From: an uncultured Bacteroidales bacterium
GTDB lineage: Bacteria; Bacteroidota; Bacteroidia; Bacteroidales; UBA1715
Direction: 5' to 3'
Assembly: GCA_937892155.1 (NCBI GenBank)
Contig: CALAUG010000005.1
Location: 1-53,520, forward strand
DNA: 53,520 nucleotides
This document shows positions 42,270 to 51,128 of this stretch, one piece after another. Within the stretch, counting starts at the first letter, position 1. Every line of letters begins with the position of its first letter. The position numbers and the translations under genes are program-made. A model generated the notes under the pieces. The model saw only the letters and a program-made list of their open reading frames with translations. It made no database searches and was not told the origin of the DNA.

Positions 42270-45005
42270 TTATTGTTTTATTATTTGTTTCGTTACAACA
42301 GTACCATCTCCTTGTTTTACCTTAACTATATACATTCCTTTCTGCAATCGTGCTACATCAAGTTCTGTGTTTTTACAAAACTTTTCTTGCAAAAGCTTCT
42401 TCCCTGAAACAGTATAAATAGTTACGATGTTATCTGTTTTATTTGATGATATCGTTAATCTGTCGTCAACAGGATTTGGATATAGTATGACAGGCTCAGC
42501 GTATTTTTGAATAAGAGAAGGCATATCATCTTCTGATTCCTCTTGCAAATCATTGATAAGCAATACTTCACTTTGAGAATCCCATGATTTTACATAATTT
42601 GTGTTCTCTTCATCACAATATTGATTAGGATTTATTTCAGTTTTAAAATGACTGCCTTTCTCTACTAATAAACCTGGCTTCAAACTAATATTACTACCAG
42701 CACGAACCGTTACATTAGATCCTGTGTGTACAGAAACTGCTCCATTGTTGTATTGCAAAGCATCAACATCCTCCCCTATAATTACTGAATTTCTTGCTTC
42801 ATAATCTTTTGATTTCCCCTCGGCGACAACTTCATTTTCAACAAATAGGTTTGACGGAGAGGTTTCCGAAGACATAAAGGAAGTCATTTCATCTGAAAAT
42901 ACGCCAACTTTATCTTCATCGTATATGTGATCAAGATTTTTATCCTCAATATACAATACGTCAAATAAACTATACGAATCACCAATTGTGTTAATGTATT
43001 GATTGTCAGTTATTTTTAAAATTCCAGCATTGTTTTTTAAATCATTTTTTATATGTAACTGTGGCTTATCAGAAACATTTTGCAATCCAAGGGAACTATA
43101 TGCTGGTATAAAATTGTCTGGATGAGAATCATAACTGAAATCTGTCAAATAACTGACTAAATCTATATAATCCAATCCTAAAAATTCACCTTGACCACGG
43201 AATGACTTGGTGTTATGGAGATTCTGAATACTGCCAGGTGCATTATCAATTGGAGCCGTATTGTTTACTGTAATCCCTCTTGATGTTAATTCATATCCAG
43301 ATGTACAGAATGTTTCATTCAGGATTCTCATACAAGATTGCAATTCCACAGATTCGGTGTATATTTTTTTACTTGTTTGATTAGGAACTGCATACACAGA
43401 AAATTCCCACGTAACACGTGGTAATAATGTCCCCGATGCAACTAACCACGAAATACTCGGCTTTTTTCGCAACAATAAATCTCCTGCATTGAAACCTTGT
43501 GATTCACCTACACCACTTCCCATGGAAAGTCCTATGGTTCTACATTGTTTTGGGAAATTACCAATTCGAGCCATTTCCTTCTTAAAAGTATTCCTTTCAG
43601 TTGCACACCCCGCTGTATTTCCACTTGTCCCAGAATGATGATACAATAACATTTCTTTAGCTGCCACACTATTTAGCATTTTATCTTCAGCTTCTTCCAA
43701 ACCTTCAATAAGGTCGAATGCATCTTTATTTAGATATTTAACCATATATTGTATTCCTAAAGGAACATTTGCGCCTTCTTGGGGAGAATCAACGGAAACA
43801 AATAAAGCAGTTTGGTGATCTATGTGTTTATATTCCATATATGTTAATGCATAACGAACAACCAAACCTCCCATACTTGCACCCGCAATAATTAATTGGT
43901 TATTAGATGTTTTTTCAGCATTAATTTTTTGTATGAAGGAAACAAGATTTAAACCATTATCTATAATAGATTCTCCACTGTTTTTAGAGCGATAAATAAC
44001 TATATCAAATCCGTCATTACGTAATTTATCTAAATAATTGTTTTTATTTGACACACGATATAAATTGACTTTCCCATTTTCATCCACTAATCGATTTTTG
44101 TCCATTGGGTCAAAACCGGAAACAATCATATACGGTTTCCTAATCGTACCATCGCCATTACAGCGTGAATAAATTGCATATTCTGCTGTTATGCCATCGC
44201 TTGTAAATTCTATTGGACCATAATCTGGTTCAATGCCAAAAGAAAAACTTTTTAATAGATTAGTCTCTTCACCCACAACATGTACTTCTCCGAAAGCATA
44301 GTATAACTTGCCGTTGATTTTTGCTTTAACCTGTATGGTTTTCTTGCCCGGAACATCATACATTACCATACTTTGCTCATTAATCCTTAGAACATGAGAA
44401 CCCTTACCATCACCAAAGTCAACAGAAATATCCTGTAATTCATTACATAAATTCCCCATTAGAAACTCCTTAGAAAAGGAAAAATTGTATGTTCCAACAG
44501 GTATACTTTTTACCAATGGAGACACTGAAAAGCAAACCTTTTCGTCTAATATTTTTGTGGACATGCCCGACTTCACAACAATTTTTCCTTTTATGCTATC
44601 TAATTGAATTTGTTGAGAATTTATTGCGGCCGCATTTATTTGATTATATGCAAATGCCATTATTCCTATTGGAATTTCATCCGAACCTTCAGAAAATCTA
44701 TTTTCCAAAAAATCTTTATTTAACGATACCTCAGCATAATCATAATGAGCCATACAAAATTGCTTGTATATTTTTTTCAAAGACGTGAAATCACACGTAT
44801 CACTATATTGACTACCCGCAAATTGATTGACATTGACAAATGGTATGGCTTTTTCTATCAATAAACCTGTTGTTATTTGATTTTTAGGGATTTCTGAAAA
44901 AATACCATTAATTGCTTCCTTATACTTTTGCCAAACCTCATCTTCCTGTGCATATAATGAGGCTGAGAACAATAGTATTGCAAGGGTTTTTAAAATTCTT
45001 TTCAT
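42270..45005 (-). CDS. PGAP1/lipase-like alpha/beta hydrolase with T9SS sorting domain
   Basis: A 911-residue secreted protein with signal peptide (RILKTLAILLFSASLYAQ). Around residue 374 is the nucleophile elbow GASMGG in LIIAGASMGGLVVRYALTY, followed by FVSVDSPQEGANVPLG, the pattern of lipases and PGAP1-like esterases. A bactofilin-like or adhesin-like short repeat (VTVRAGSNISLKPGLLVEKG) follows, and the C-terminus ILYPNPVDDRLTISS plus LQKGMYIVKVKQGDG is a clear T9SS type A sorting domain. It should be exported to the surface as an esterase or thioesterase. Catalytic Asp and His were not assigned. Confidence 0.85.
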   Translation of the reverse strand: MKRILKTLAILLFSASLYAQEDEVWQKYKEAINGIFSEIPKNQITTGLLIEKAIPFVNVNQFAGSQYSDTCDFTSLKKIYKQFCMAHYDYAEVSLNKDFLENRFSEGSDEIPIGIMAFAYNQINAAAINSQQIQLDSIKGKIVVKSGMSTKILDEKVCFSVSPLVKSIPVGTYNFSFSKEFLMGNLCNELQDISVDFGDGKGSHVLRINEQSMVMYDVPGKKTIQVKAKINGKLYYAFGEVHVVGEETNLLKSFSFGIEPDYGPIEFTSDGITAEYAIYSRCNGDGTIRKPYMIVSGFDPMDKNRLVDENGKVNLYRVSNKNNYLDKLRNDGFDIVIYRSKNSGESIIDNGLNLVSFIQKINAEKTSNNQLIIAGASMGGLVVRYALTYMEYKHIDHQTALFVSVDSPQEGANVPLGIQYMVKYLNKDAFDLIEGLEEAEDKMLNSVAAKEMLLYHHSGTSGNTAGCATERNTFKKEMARIGNFPKQCRTIGLSMGSGVGESQGFNAGDLLLRKKPSISWLVASGTLLPRVTWEFSVYAVPNQTSKKIYTESVELQSCMRILNETFCTSGYELTSRGITVNNTAPIDNAPGSIQNLHNTKSFRGQGEFLGLDYIDLVSYLTDFSYDSHPDNFIPAYSSLGLQNVSDKPQLHIKNDLKNNAGILKITDNQYINTIGDSYSLFDVLYIEDKNLDHIYDEDKVGVFSDEMTSFMSSETSPSNLFVENEVVAEGKSKDYEARNSVIIGEDVDALQYNNGAVSVHTGSNVTVRAGSNISLKPGLLVEKGSHFKTEINPNQYCDEENTNYVKSWDSQSEVLLINDLQEESEDDMPSLIQKYAEPVILYPNPVDDRLTISSNKTDNIVTIYTVSGKKLLQEKFCKNTELDVARLQKGMYIVKVKQGDGTVVTKQIIKQ

Positions 45006-45021
45006 AACTTTTACTTGTTCG

Positions 45022-46344
45022 TTATTTTAAATCCTTTATACCCTTATTCAAGGAATTTATCTGTTCTTGCAAGTCAAGAATATATAAAGTTAATTCTTCA
45101 ACTTTTTTCAATAATGACATATTCATTTCTGCCACATTGATAGAAGATTCCTCCATTTCCTGTGCAGATGGCATATCTGGCAAATGCTTGTTTTCGTTAA
45201 TAAACGAGCTCAATTCTCCTAGGCTGCGAAGATGATAATCTTTTTCAAAAACATAATCAGGCCAATTATATACTGAGGATGGCAAAACTTCTATAGCTTC
45301 TGCATATATTTTCCCAGCATTAACAGTCCCATTCCCAAAGACGACAAACGACGTTTTGTTGTTCGTTTCGTTTTTCACAATAAAGGCACGTGAGTGTTCT
45401 GTTCCAGAAAAAGAAAAGCCATTCTTTAAATCTTTCATTCCACTAATTGAAATAGTAGCATAGCTATTTAATTCCATAGGCAATTTCTCTTGTCCAATAC
45501 GAACTTCGTTAGGAGTCCACTGTAAAGCTATTTTTTCTATATGAGGACCATTTACAGCACTTAAATTGTTTCGCTGTCGAATTCCAAGAGCACCTCCATT
45601 CCATCCATATAATACAGGTCCATCTGTATCGGTATCTGCAAAAAGACGTTTTGCCGGCGCTGGCACATTGGTATTGTCACAAATTCCATAATATCCAATA
45701 CCAGAATGAGGATCACAACCATCACGGAAATACAAATCGTTATTGTACAATGAAAATGGTGTGTTACAAGAACGTTCCTGATTGATATTAATAAAATCTC
45801 CTCCCTGACCTGCTATTATTTCAGCATTACCACTAGCATTCGGCGGTGTAGTGTTATCGTTACCGTTATTTAATTGAGCTAACGAAATTGGATAATAATC
45901 TGTTGCGTACGGACTTTGACAAGTTTCTACAGATGATTTTGTACAATCCAAACATTGCCAACCCCATCCTTCTCCTGATGCCACTGATGGAGACGATGAG
46001 GTTGGCCACATTTCTTGAAGTAATTGGTAGGTATGACCTGAATACTGCACTTTTGTTTGTTTTCCGGCAAACATCGCATAATGGTATGGTACCCATTCTC
46101 CGTCATAATTTGAAGAAACACTCCACAACCAACTATTGTTTGCATCGTATGGATTTGACGGATTAAACGATGATGACGGCGCATCATTGAGATATACAAG
46201 CAATACCTCCTGACCATTAAGTGTAATGGTTACTTCATCACCTTTTTTATAAACACTTTCCTGAGAATAATTCTCTGCATTTACATTACTTGTACTGATG
46301 CATACTAATGCACCAAATACGAACTTTAAAATTGATTTTTTCAT
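45022..46344 (-). CDS. Secreted protein with C-terminal coiled coil of the Bacteroidota fibre type
   Basis: A 440-residue protein with signal peptide (KKSILKFVFGALVCISTSNVNA). The body is rich in Gly, Asn, Ser and Trp and has carbohydrate-binding-like stretches such as ATDYYPISLAQLNNGNDN; no enzyme motif was recognised. The C-terminus SSFINENKHLPDMPSAQEME followed by INVAEMNMSLLKKVEELTLY is a motif seen in many Bacteroidota surface and tail-fibre-like proteins, ending in a coiled coil. It is the first gene of the four-gene surface operon and has a clear promoter. Confidence 0.75.
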   Translation of the reverse strand: MKKSILKFVFGALVCISTSNVNAENYSQESVYKKGDEVTITLNGQEVLLVYLNDAPSSSFNPSNPYDANNSWLWSVSSNYDGEWVPYHYAMFAGKQTKVQYSGHTYQLLQEMWPTSSSPSVASGEGWGWQCLDCTKSSVETCQSPYATDYYPISLAQLNNGNDNTTPPNASGNAEIIAGQGGDFININQERSCNTPFSLYNNDLYFRDGCDPHSGIGYYGICDNTNVPAPAKRLFADTDTDGPVLYGWNGGALGIRQRNNLSAVNGPHIEKIALQWTPNEVRIGQEKLPMELNSYATISISGMKDLKNGFSFSGTEHSRAFIVKNETNNKTSFVVFGNGTVNAGKIYAEAIEVLPSSVYNWPDYVFEKDYHLRSLGELSSFINENKHLPDMPSAQEMEESSINVAEMNMSLLKKVEELTLYILDLQEQINSLNKGIKDLK

Positions 46345-46387
46345 GTATATTATTTAATTGGTTCATCATTTTGGTTTTTTGGTGCTG

Positions 46388-46417
46388 CAAATATACAAAC
46401 AAATTCCTTTTCTCAAA
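46388..46417 (-). promoter_or_regulatory. Promoter of the surface-protein operon
   Basis: On the minus strand TTTG (46417-46414) and TATATTTG (46395-46388) are 18 nt apart. The transcript would start about 37 nt before the ATG at 46344. Confidence 0.65.
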
Positions 46418-46632
46418 CAAATTTTGATATTTTTATTATAAAATGTGAGAATTTTAGTTAGTGTAGTCAAAACACTATTTATTAATGTAGAAAAATAGTA
46501 CTGATTCGAACATTTACTTAATCACCCTATTTTAACACATAATTAACTGATTTAAATAAAATTACTTCCTTCTTAGTGTCTTTTTTACACTATAAAGATT
46601 TTATTTTTTTAAAACAATAATCATAAAAACAT

Positions 46633-46662
46633 TTTGTTATAAAATATAATCCTATATCTTTG
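46633..46662 (+). promoter_or_regulatory. Promoter of iorAB-paaK-pssA
   Basis: TTTG at 46633-46636 and TATCTTTG at 46655-46662 are 18 nt apart. The predicted start near 46669 leaves a leader of about 175 nt before iorA. Confidence 0.6.
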
Positions 46663-46686
46663 CAAGCGTAAAATGAAATGTAAATC

Positions 46687-46744
46687 AATCCTTCCTTAAA
46701 GAAGATATGCTCGTGGGGAACATAACTTTCTTTTTGGAAGGATT
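46687..46744 (+). promoter_or_regulatory. Hairpin in the iorA leader
   Basis: AATCCTTCC (46687-46695) pairs with GGAAGGATT (46736-46744), and an inner AAAGAAG/CTTTCTTT extends the stem with a bulge. The stem follows the promoter by 25 nt and lies about 100 nt before iorA. The sequence after it is not a convincing T-run. It could be an attenuator or mRNA stabiliser; no known riboswitch was recognised. Confidence 0.4.
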
Positions 46745-46844
46745 AATTTTAAAACAACCCCCTCTTCCTCAAAAATCCTCGATTTATTGTGAAATTCCTA
46801 TTAAAAGAGTATTTTTACGCAAGAATTATTACGTAATATTTAAT

Positions 46845-48437
46845 ATGAAAGAATCTTTATTGCTCGGGGCTGAAGCTGTTGCCCTTGGCGCTATTGACGC
46901 AGGTATTTCGGGCGTATATGCGTACCCTGGCACGCCGTCAACCGAAATCACCGAATTCATCCAGAAATCAAAGGAAGCCCGCGAAAAAGGCATTCGCTCA
47001 AAATGGTGCTGTAACGAAAAAACTGCTTACGAAGGTGCCCTTGGCATGTCGTACGCAGGGAAACGTGCTATAGTTTGTATGAAACACGTTGGTTTGAATG
47101 CGTGTGCCGATGCTTTTATGAACTCAGCTATTACTGGCGTTCACGGCGGATTGGTACTTGTTGTTGCCGACGATCCTTCGCAACATTCTTCACAAAATGA
47201 ACAAGATAGCCGTTACTACGCTAAATTTTCTATGCTTCCTTTGTTGGAACCTTCAACACAACAAGAAGCATACGATTGCGTACATTACGGCTTGGAACTT
47301 TCGGAAAAATTCCAACTTCCTTGCATTTTGCGTTTAACAACTCGTTTGTCGCACTCTCGTTCGATTATTTCAAAAAGAAAATTCCACGAACAAAATGCTT
47401 TCAATCCAGAATTCAATCCTAAAAAATGGGTGACACTTCCTGCTTACGCACGTTTGCAATACAAAACGCTTGTTGAAAAACAGCCAGCTTTGACGGCAGA
47501 ATCGGAACAATCTCCATTCTTGAAGGTTGTTGAAGGAAAGAGCAAAAAAGCTGTTATCGCTTGTGGTTTGGCATTCAACTATGTGATGGAAGTCCGTCAA
47601 AACAATAATTTGGATTTCTCGGTTTTGAAAATTTCGCAATATCCATTGCCAAACAAACAAATCGCTGAATTTCTTGATAAATATGACGACATTTTAATCG
47701 CAGAAGAAGGTTATCCTATTGTGGAAGAATATCTTCGTGGTTTTTCAAATAACAAAAAACTTCGTGGGAAATTAGACGGCGCGTTGAATCGTACCGGCGA
47801 ATTGAATCCTGACTTTATGGCTACAGCTCTTGGTGTTACGCCAATAAAGACGGCTGATGTTCCATCATTGATGGTAAATCGTCCACCTGCTCTTTGTAAA
47901 GGTTGCAGTCACCGCGATATGTACGAAGCATTGAACAATGTGATGGCAAATTACACTGAACGTCACGTATTCGGTGATATTGGTTGCTACACTCTTGGTG
48001 CTTTAAAACCATTCGAAGCAATTACAGCTACTATCGATATGGGTGCTTCTATAACTATGGCGAAAGGTGCTGCCGATGCAGGTTTACATCCTGCTGTTGC
48101 CGTTATCGGAGACTCAACTTTCACTCATTCGGGAATGCCTGGTTTGCTTGATGCTGTAAATGAAAACTCAAAAATGACAGTCATCATTTCAGACAACTCA
48201 ACAACTGCAATGACTGGCGGCCAAGATTCTGCAGGAACAAGCAAACTTCATTTAATCTGCAAAGGTTTGGGAGTTGACGAAAACCACATTCGTGTGATTG
48301 TTCCTTTAAAGGCGAACCTTGAAAAGAACATGCAAATTTTACAGGAGGAAATTGAATACAACGGTGTTTCTGTCATTCTTGCACAAAGAGAATGTGTTCA
48401 GACAGCAATTAGAAACAAAAAGAAACAAAGCAAATGA
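46845..48437 (+). CDS. iorA: Indolepyruvate ferredoxin oxidoreductase, alpha subunit (no ferredoxin domain)
   Basis: Large subunit of the enzyme that oxidatively decarboxylates arylpyruvates (from Trp, Phe, Tyr) to aryl-acetyl-CoA, reducing ferredoxin. The 530-residue protein has GISGVYAYPGTPSTEITEF at the N-terminus, CKGCSHRDMYEAL near residue 350, and the thiamine-diphosphate-binding GDIGCYTLG plus AVIGDSTFTHSGMPGLLDA. The ATG at 46845 fits the family; 46 upstream in-frame codons are unconserved. Archaeal and many bacterial IorA proteins end with two ferredoxin-like clusters (CxxCxxC); here the protein stops at about QRECVQTAIRNKKK with none. Confidence 0.95.
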   Translation: MKESLLLGAEAVALGAIDAGISGVYAYPGTPSTEITEFIQKSKEAREKGIRSKWCCNEKTAYEGALGMSYAGKRAIVCMKHVGLNACADAFMNSAITGVHGGLVLVVADDPSQHSSQNEQDSRYYAKFSMLPLLEPSTQQEAYDCVHYGLELSEKFQLPCILRLTTRLSHSRSIISKRKFHEQNAFNPEFNPKKWVTLPAYARLQYKTLVEKQPALTAESEQSPFLKVVEGKSKKAVIACGLAFNYVMEVRQNNNLDFSVLKISQYPLPNKQIAEFLDKYDDILIAEEGYPIVEEYLRGFSNNKKLRGKLDGALNRTGELNPDFMATALGVTPIKTADVPSLMVNRPPALCKGCSHRDMYEALNNVMANYTERHVFGDIGCYTLGALKPFEAITATIDMGASITMAKGAADAGLHPAVAVIGDSTFTHSGMPGLLDAVNENSKMTVIISDNSTTAMTGGQDSAGTSKLHLICKGLGVDENHIRVIVPLKANLEKNMQILQEEIEYNGVSVILAQRECVQTAIRNKKKQSK

Positions 48438-49012
48438 TTAAGAATATAATACTTTCGGGCGTTGGCGGTCAAGGAATTTTGACCATTGCCTCAATTATCG
48501 ACCTTGCAGCAATGCATTCAGGTTTGAACGTTAAACAAGCTGAAGTTCACGGAATGAGTCAACGAGGCGGTGATGTTCAATCAAATCTTCGTATTTCTGA
48601 CGAGGAAATTTATTCCGATTTGATTCCTAAAGGCAAAGCCGACATTATTCTTTCTATGGAACCACTTGAAGCACTACGTTATGTTTCGTATTTGCAAAAA
48701 GACGGAATCATCATCACAGCTTCGGGATTTTTCAAAAATATTCCAAACTATCCCGATGAAAGCCAAGTGATTGACGCAATTAAAAATAGTGGTTTCAAAT
48801 ATATCATTATTGATTCGGAAGAAATTGCAAAGAATCTTAATGAACGTGCATTGAACGTTGTGATTGCTGGTGCGGTTGCTCCAATCATCGGTATTGATTC
48901 AAACGTGATGAAAGAAAGCGTAAAGGAATTGTTCGCAGCCAAAGGAGAGGATGTTGTTGCAATGAACGTAAAAGCATTCGAAACCGGCGTAGAATACAAT
49001 AAAAAACTTTAG
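48434..49012 (+). CDS. iorB: Indolepyruvate ferredoxin oxidoreductase, beta subunit
   Basis: Small subunit (192 residues), gamma-type domain of 2-oxoacid:ferredoxin oxidoreductases. The N-terminus ILSGVGGQGILTIASIIDLA is diagnostic, with AEVHGMSQRGGDVQSNLRI following. Start and stop codons overlap iorA by 4 nt (ATGA), as expected for a stoichiometric complex. The downstream CoA ligase supports a role in aryl-acid metabolism. Confidence 0.96.
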   Translation: MIKNIILSGVGGQGILTIASIIDLAAMHSGLNVKQAEVHGMSQRGGDVQSNLRISDEEIYSDLIPKGKADIILSMEPLEALRYVSYLQKDGIIITASGFFKNIPNYPDESQVIDAIKNSGFKYIIIDSEEIAKNLNERALNVVIAGAVAPIIGIDSNVMKESVKELFAAKGEDVVAMNVKAFETGVEYNKKL

Positions 49013-49013
49013 T

Positions 49014-50315
49014 ATGATTTGGAATAAATCAATAGAATGTTTGGACCGCGAATCAATGCGGAAGTTGCAAAGCGAACGTTTGCGCAAAGTTGTGGAACGT
49101 ATGTATCACAATTGTGCTCCATATCGCGAGAGAATGCAACAAGCAGGCGTTGTTCCGACAGACATTCAATCGATTGACGATATAGTAAAATTACCTTTTT
49201 CGTCAAAACAGGATTTGCGCGATTACTATCCTTGGGGATTACTTGCAGTTCCTCGTTCTGAAATTGTAAAAATCCACGCTTCGTCGGGAACAACGGGAAA
49301 ACCTATCGTTATGGGCTACACCAGAAACGATATAGCAAACTGGGCCGAAGCAGGTGCGCGTTGTTATTCAGCATACGGATTGAGCAAAGATGATGTTATC
49401 CAAATTTCATACGGATATGGACTTTTCACTGGCGGTCTTGGGGCACACGACGCTGCAATAAATCTTGGGGCGACTGTCGTTCCAATGTCGGCAGGAAATA
49501 CCGAAAAACAATTACTTATGATGCGTGATTTAGGCACTACTGCATTGGCTTGTACACCATCATACGCATTATATTTGGCAGAAGCTTTGGAAAAATCGGG
49601 AATTCCAAGAAACGAAATAAAATTAAAGGTTGGCATTTTTGGTGCAGAACCGTGGACAGAGGAAATGCGCCGCGAAATTGAATATCGTCTTGGCATTAAG
49701 GCATACGATATTTACGGACTTACGGAAATTTCAGGACCGGGTGTCGGTTTTGAATGTGAATGTCAAAACGGTACGCATTTAAGCGAAGATTTATTCTATC
49801 CTGAAATTGTCGATCCAAAAACTGGCGAAGTGCTTCCTGATGGACAAGAAGGCGAATTGGTATTCACAACGTTGTCGAAGGAAGGTATGCCAATGATTCG
49901 TTTCCGTACGCACGATTTGACTCATTTAACTCACGGAACTTGTGAATGTGGTCGTACGTTGGTAAAAATGGGAAGAATTTTGGGTAGAACCGACGATATG
50001 ATGATTATTCGTGGTGTTAACGTATTTCCATCGCAAGTCGAAGCAGTTCTTTGTACCTTGGAAGAAGTTGAACCTCAATTCTTTATCACTGTTGACAGAG
50101 TTAACAATACCGACACATTTGATATTGATGTTGAAGTGAAAGAACAATATTATTCTGATGTGATGGGAGAAATGGAACGACTTCGTAGGAAGATTGGCCA
50201 CGCAATACAAAATGTTGTTGGTATTCAACCAAACATTAAACCGGTTGCTCCTGGTTCAATAGAACGCAGTCAAGGGAAAGCAAAACGTGTAAACGACAAG
50301 AGGAAATTTAAATAG
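49014..50315 (+). CDS. paaK: Phenylacetate-CoA ligase-type enzyme
   Basis: AMP-forming ligase joining phenylacetate or another aryl acid to CoA. The 433-residue protein has the adenylate motif ASSGTTGKPIVMGYT near residue 90, then YGLTEISGPGVGFECEC near 234 and GRTDDMMIIRGVNVFPSQVE before the C-terminal domain. It begins 1 nt after iorB, so it is in the same operon. Paired with iorAB it may work backwards, making ATP and free aryl acid from aryl-CoA, as proposed for amino acid fermenters. Confidence 0.93.
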   Translation: MIWNKSIECLDRESMRKLQSERLRKVVERMYHNCAPYRERMQQAGVVPTDIQSIDDIVKLPFSSKQDLRDYYPWGLLAVPRSEIVKIHASSGTTGKPIVMGYTRNDIANWAEAGARCYSAYGLSKDDVIQISYGYGLFTGGLGAHDAAINLGATVVPMSAGNTEKQLLMMRDLGTTALACTPSYALYLAEALEKSGIPRNEIKLKVGIFGAEPWTEEMRREIEYRLGIKAYDIYGLTEISGPGVGFECECQNGTHLSEDLFYPEIVDPKTGEVLPDGQEGELVFTTLSKEGMPMIRFRTHDLTHLTHGTCECGRTLVKMGRILGRTDDMMIIRGVNVFPSQVEAVLCTLEEVEPQFFITVDRVNNTDTFDIDVEVKEQYYSDVMGEMERLRRKIGHAIQNVVGIQPNIKPVAPGSIERSQGKAKRVNDKRKFK

Positions 50316-50326
50316 TTTTTCTGGCT

Positions 50327-51052
50327 ATGAAAAGACATATTCCAAACATTATCACACTTTGTAATTTATTGTGTGGCGTCTTCGCAGTTATAGTTGCAAC
50401 AACGCAATTTGCGTCGCTAGAGTGGTCTGTTGTGTTAATTTTCTGTGGAGCAATTTTTGATTTCTTTGATGGCTTTACTGCCCGATTACTAAAAGTTTCT
50501 TCTCCTATTGGCAAGGAATTAGATTCTTTAGCTGATTTAGTAACTTTTGGATTTGCGCCGGCAGCAATAACTTCTGGTATTATACAACACCTTCTCTATG
50601 TGGGTACATTACCAGAAAATGAAGAATTAACATTAGCAAATTATGCTATCGTATTTTTCCCATATATTATTGTCGCATTTTCTGCATTACGACTAGCAAA
50701 ATTCAACATTGACGAAAGACAAACTTGTTCTTTCATAGGATTGCCGACTCCAGCCAACGCAATATTTTTTGCATCGTTTGCACTAATACCAGACCTTGAT
50801 TACATTCCAGTTTGGTTAATAGAAGGACTTGTTTTAGTCTTCTCTATTCTGCTTATTTCTGAAATCCCAATGTTTTCATTAAAGTTTAAGAATTACGACT
50901 GGGCAGAAAATAAAATACGGTACATTTTCTTGATTTGTGCCGTTATATTATTGCTTTGCCTGCAATTGCAAGCATTAACTTACATTATCCTTTGCTATAT
51001 CATTATTTCGGTTGTTAATAACATAATTACCGCTAAGGAAAAAAGAAACTAA
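50327..51052 (+). CDS. pssA: CDP-diacylglycerol--serine O-phosphatidyltransferase
   Basis: Makes phosphatidylserine, precursor of phosphatidylethanolamine, in the inner membrane. The 241-residue protein has the complete CDP-alcohol phosphotransferase motif: Asp48-Gly49, Ala52-Arg53, Gly62, Asp66 and Asp70. About seven hydrophobic segments follow. It begins 11 nt after the CoA ligase gene and is closed by a strong terminator. The link to aryl-acid metabolism is probably only shared transcription. Confidence 0.95.
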   Translation: MKRHIPNIITLCNLLCGVFAVIVATTQFASLEWSVVLIFCGAIFDFFDGFTARLLKVSSPIGKELDSLADLVTFGFAPAAITSGIIQHLLYVGTLPENEELTLANYAIVFFPYIIVAFSALRLAKFNIDERQTCSFIGLPTPANAIFFASFALIPDLDYIPVWLIEGLVLVFSILLISEIPMFSLKFKNYDWAENKIRYIFLICAVILLLCLQLQALTYIILCYIIISVVNNIITAKEKRN

Positions 51053-51076
51053 AAGATTTGTATAAAAGCAAGAAAT

Positions 51077-51109
51077 AAAAAGGGGCAATCCATAGGATTG
51101 CCCCTTTTT
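51077..51109. terminator. Bidirectional terminator after pssA
   Basis: A perfect 15-bp stem, AAAAAGGGGCAATCC (51077-51091) with GGATTGCCCCTTTTT (51095-51109), closes a 3-nt loop. It serves pssA and the converging secreted-protein gene. Confidence 0.93.
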
Positions 51110-51128
51110 ATTTAAACCTCAACAGATT

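Larger units (their letters stand above)
46345..46844. other. Divergent promoter region of the surface operon and iorAB
   Basis: This 500-nt AT-rich region carries the minus-strand promoter at 46388-46417, the plus-strand promoter at 46633-46662 and the leader hairpin at 46687-46744. The stretch between the promoters (about 46420-46630) has no gene; it is AT-rich and I see nothing recognisable in it. In-frame codons upstream of the iorA ATG exist (from 46707) but lack family similarity. Confidence 0.6.

Noticed and set aside
46707..46844. N-terminal extension of IorA by 46 codons
   Set aside because: The extension overlaps the leader hairpin and lacks family similarity; the ATG at 46845 starts the conserved domain.
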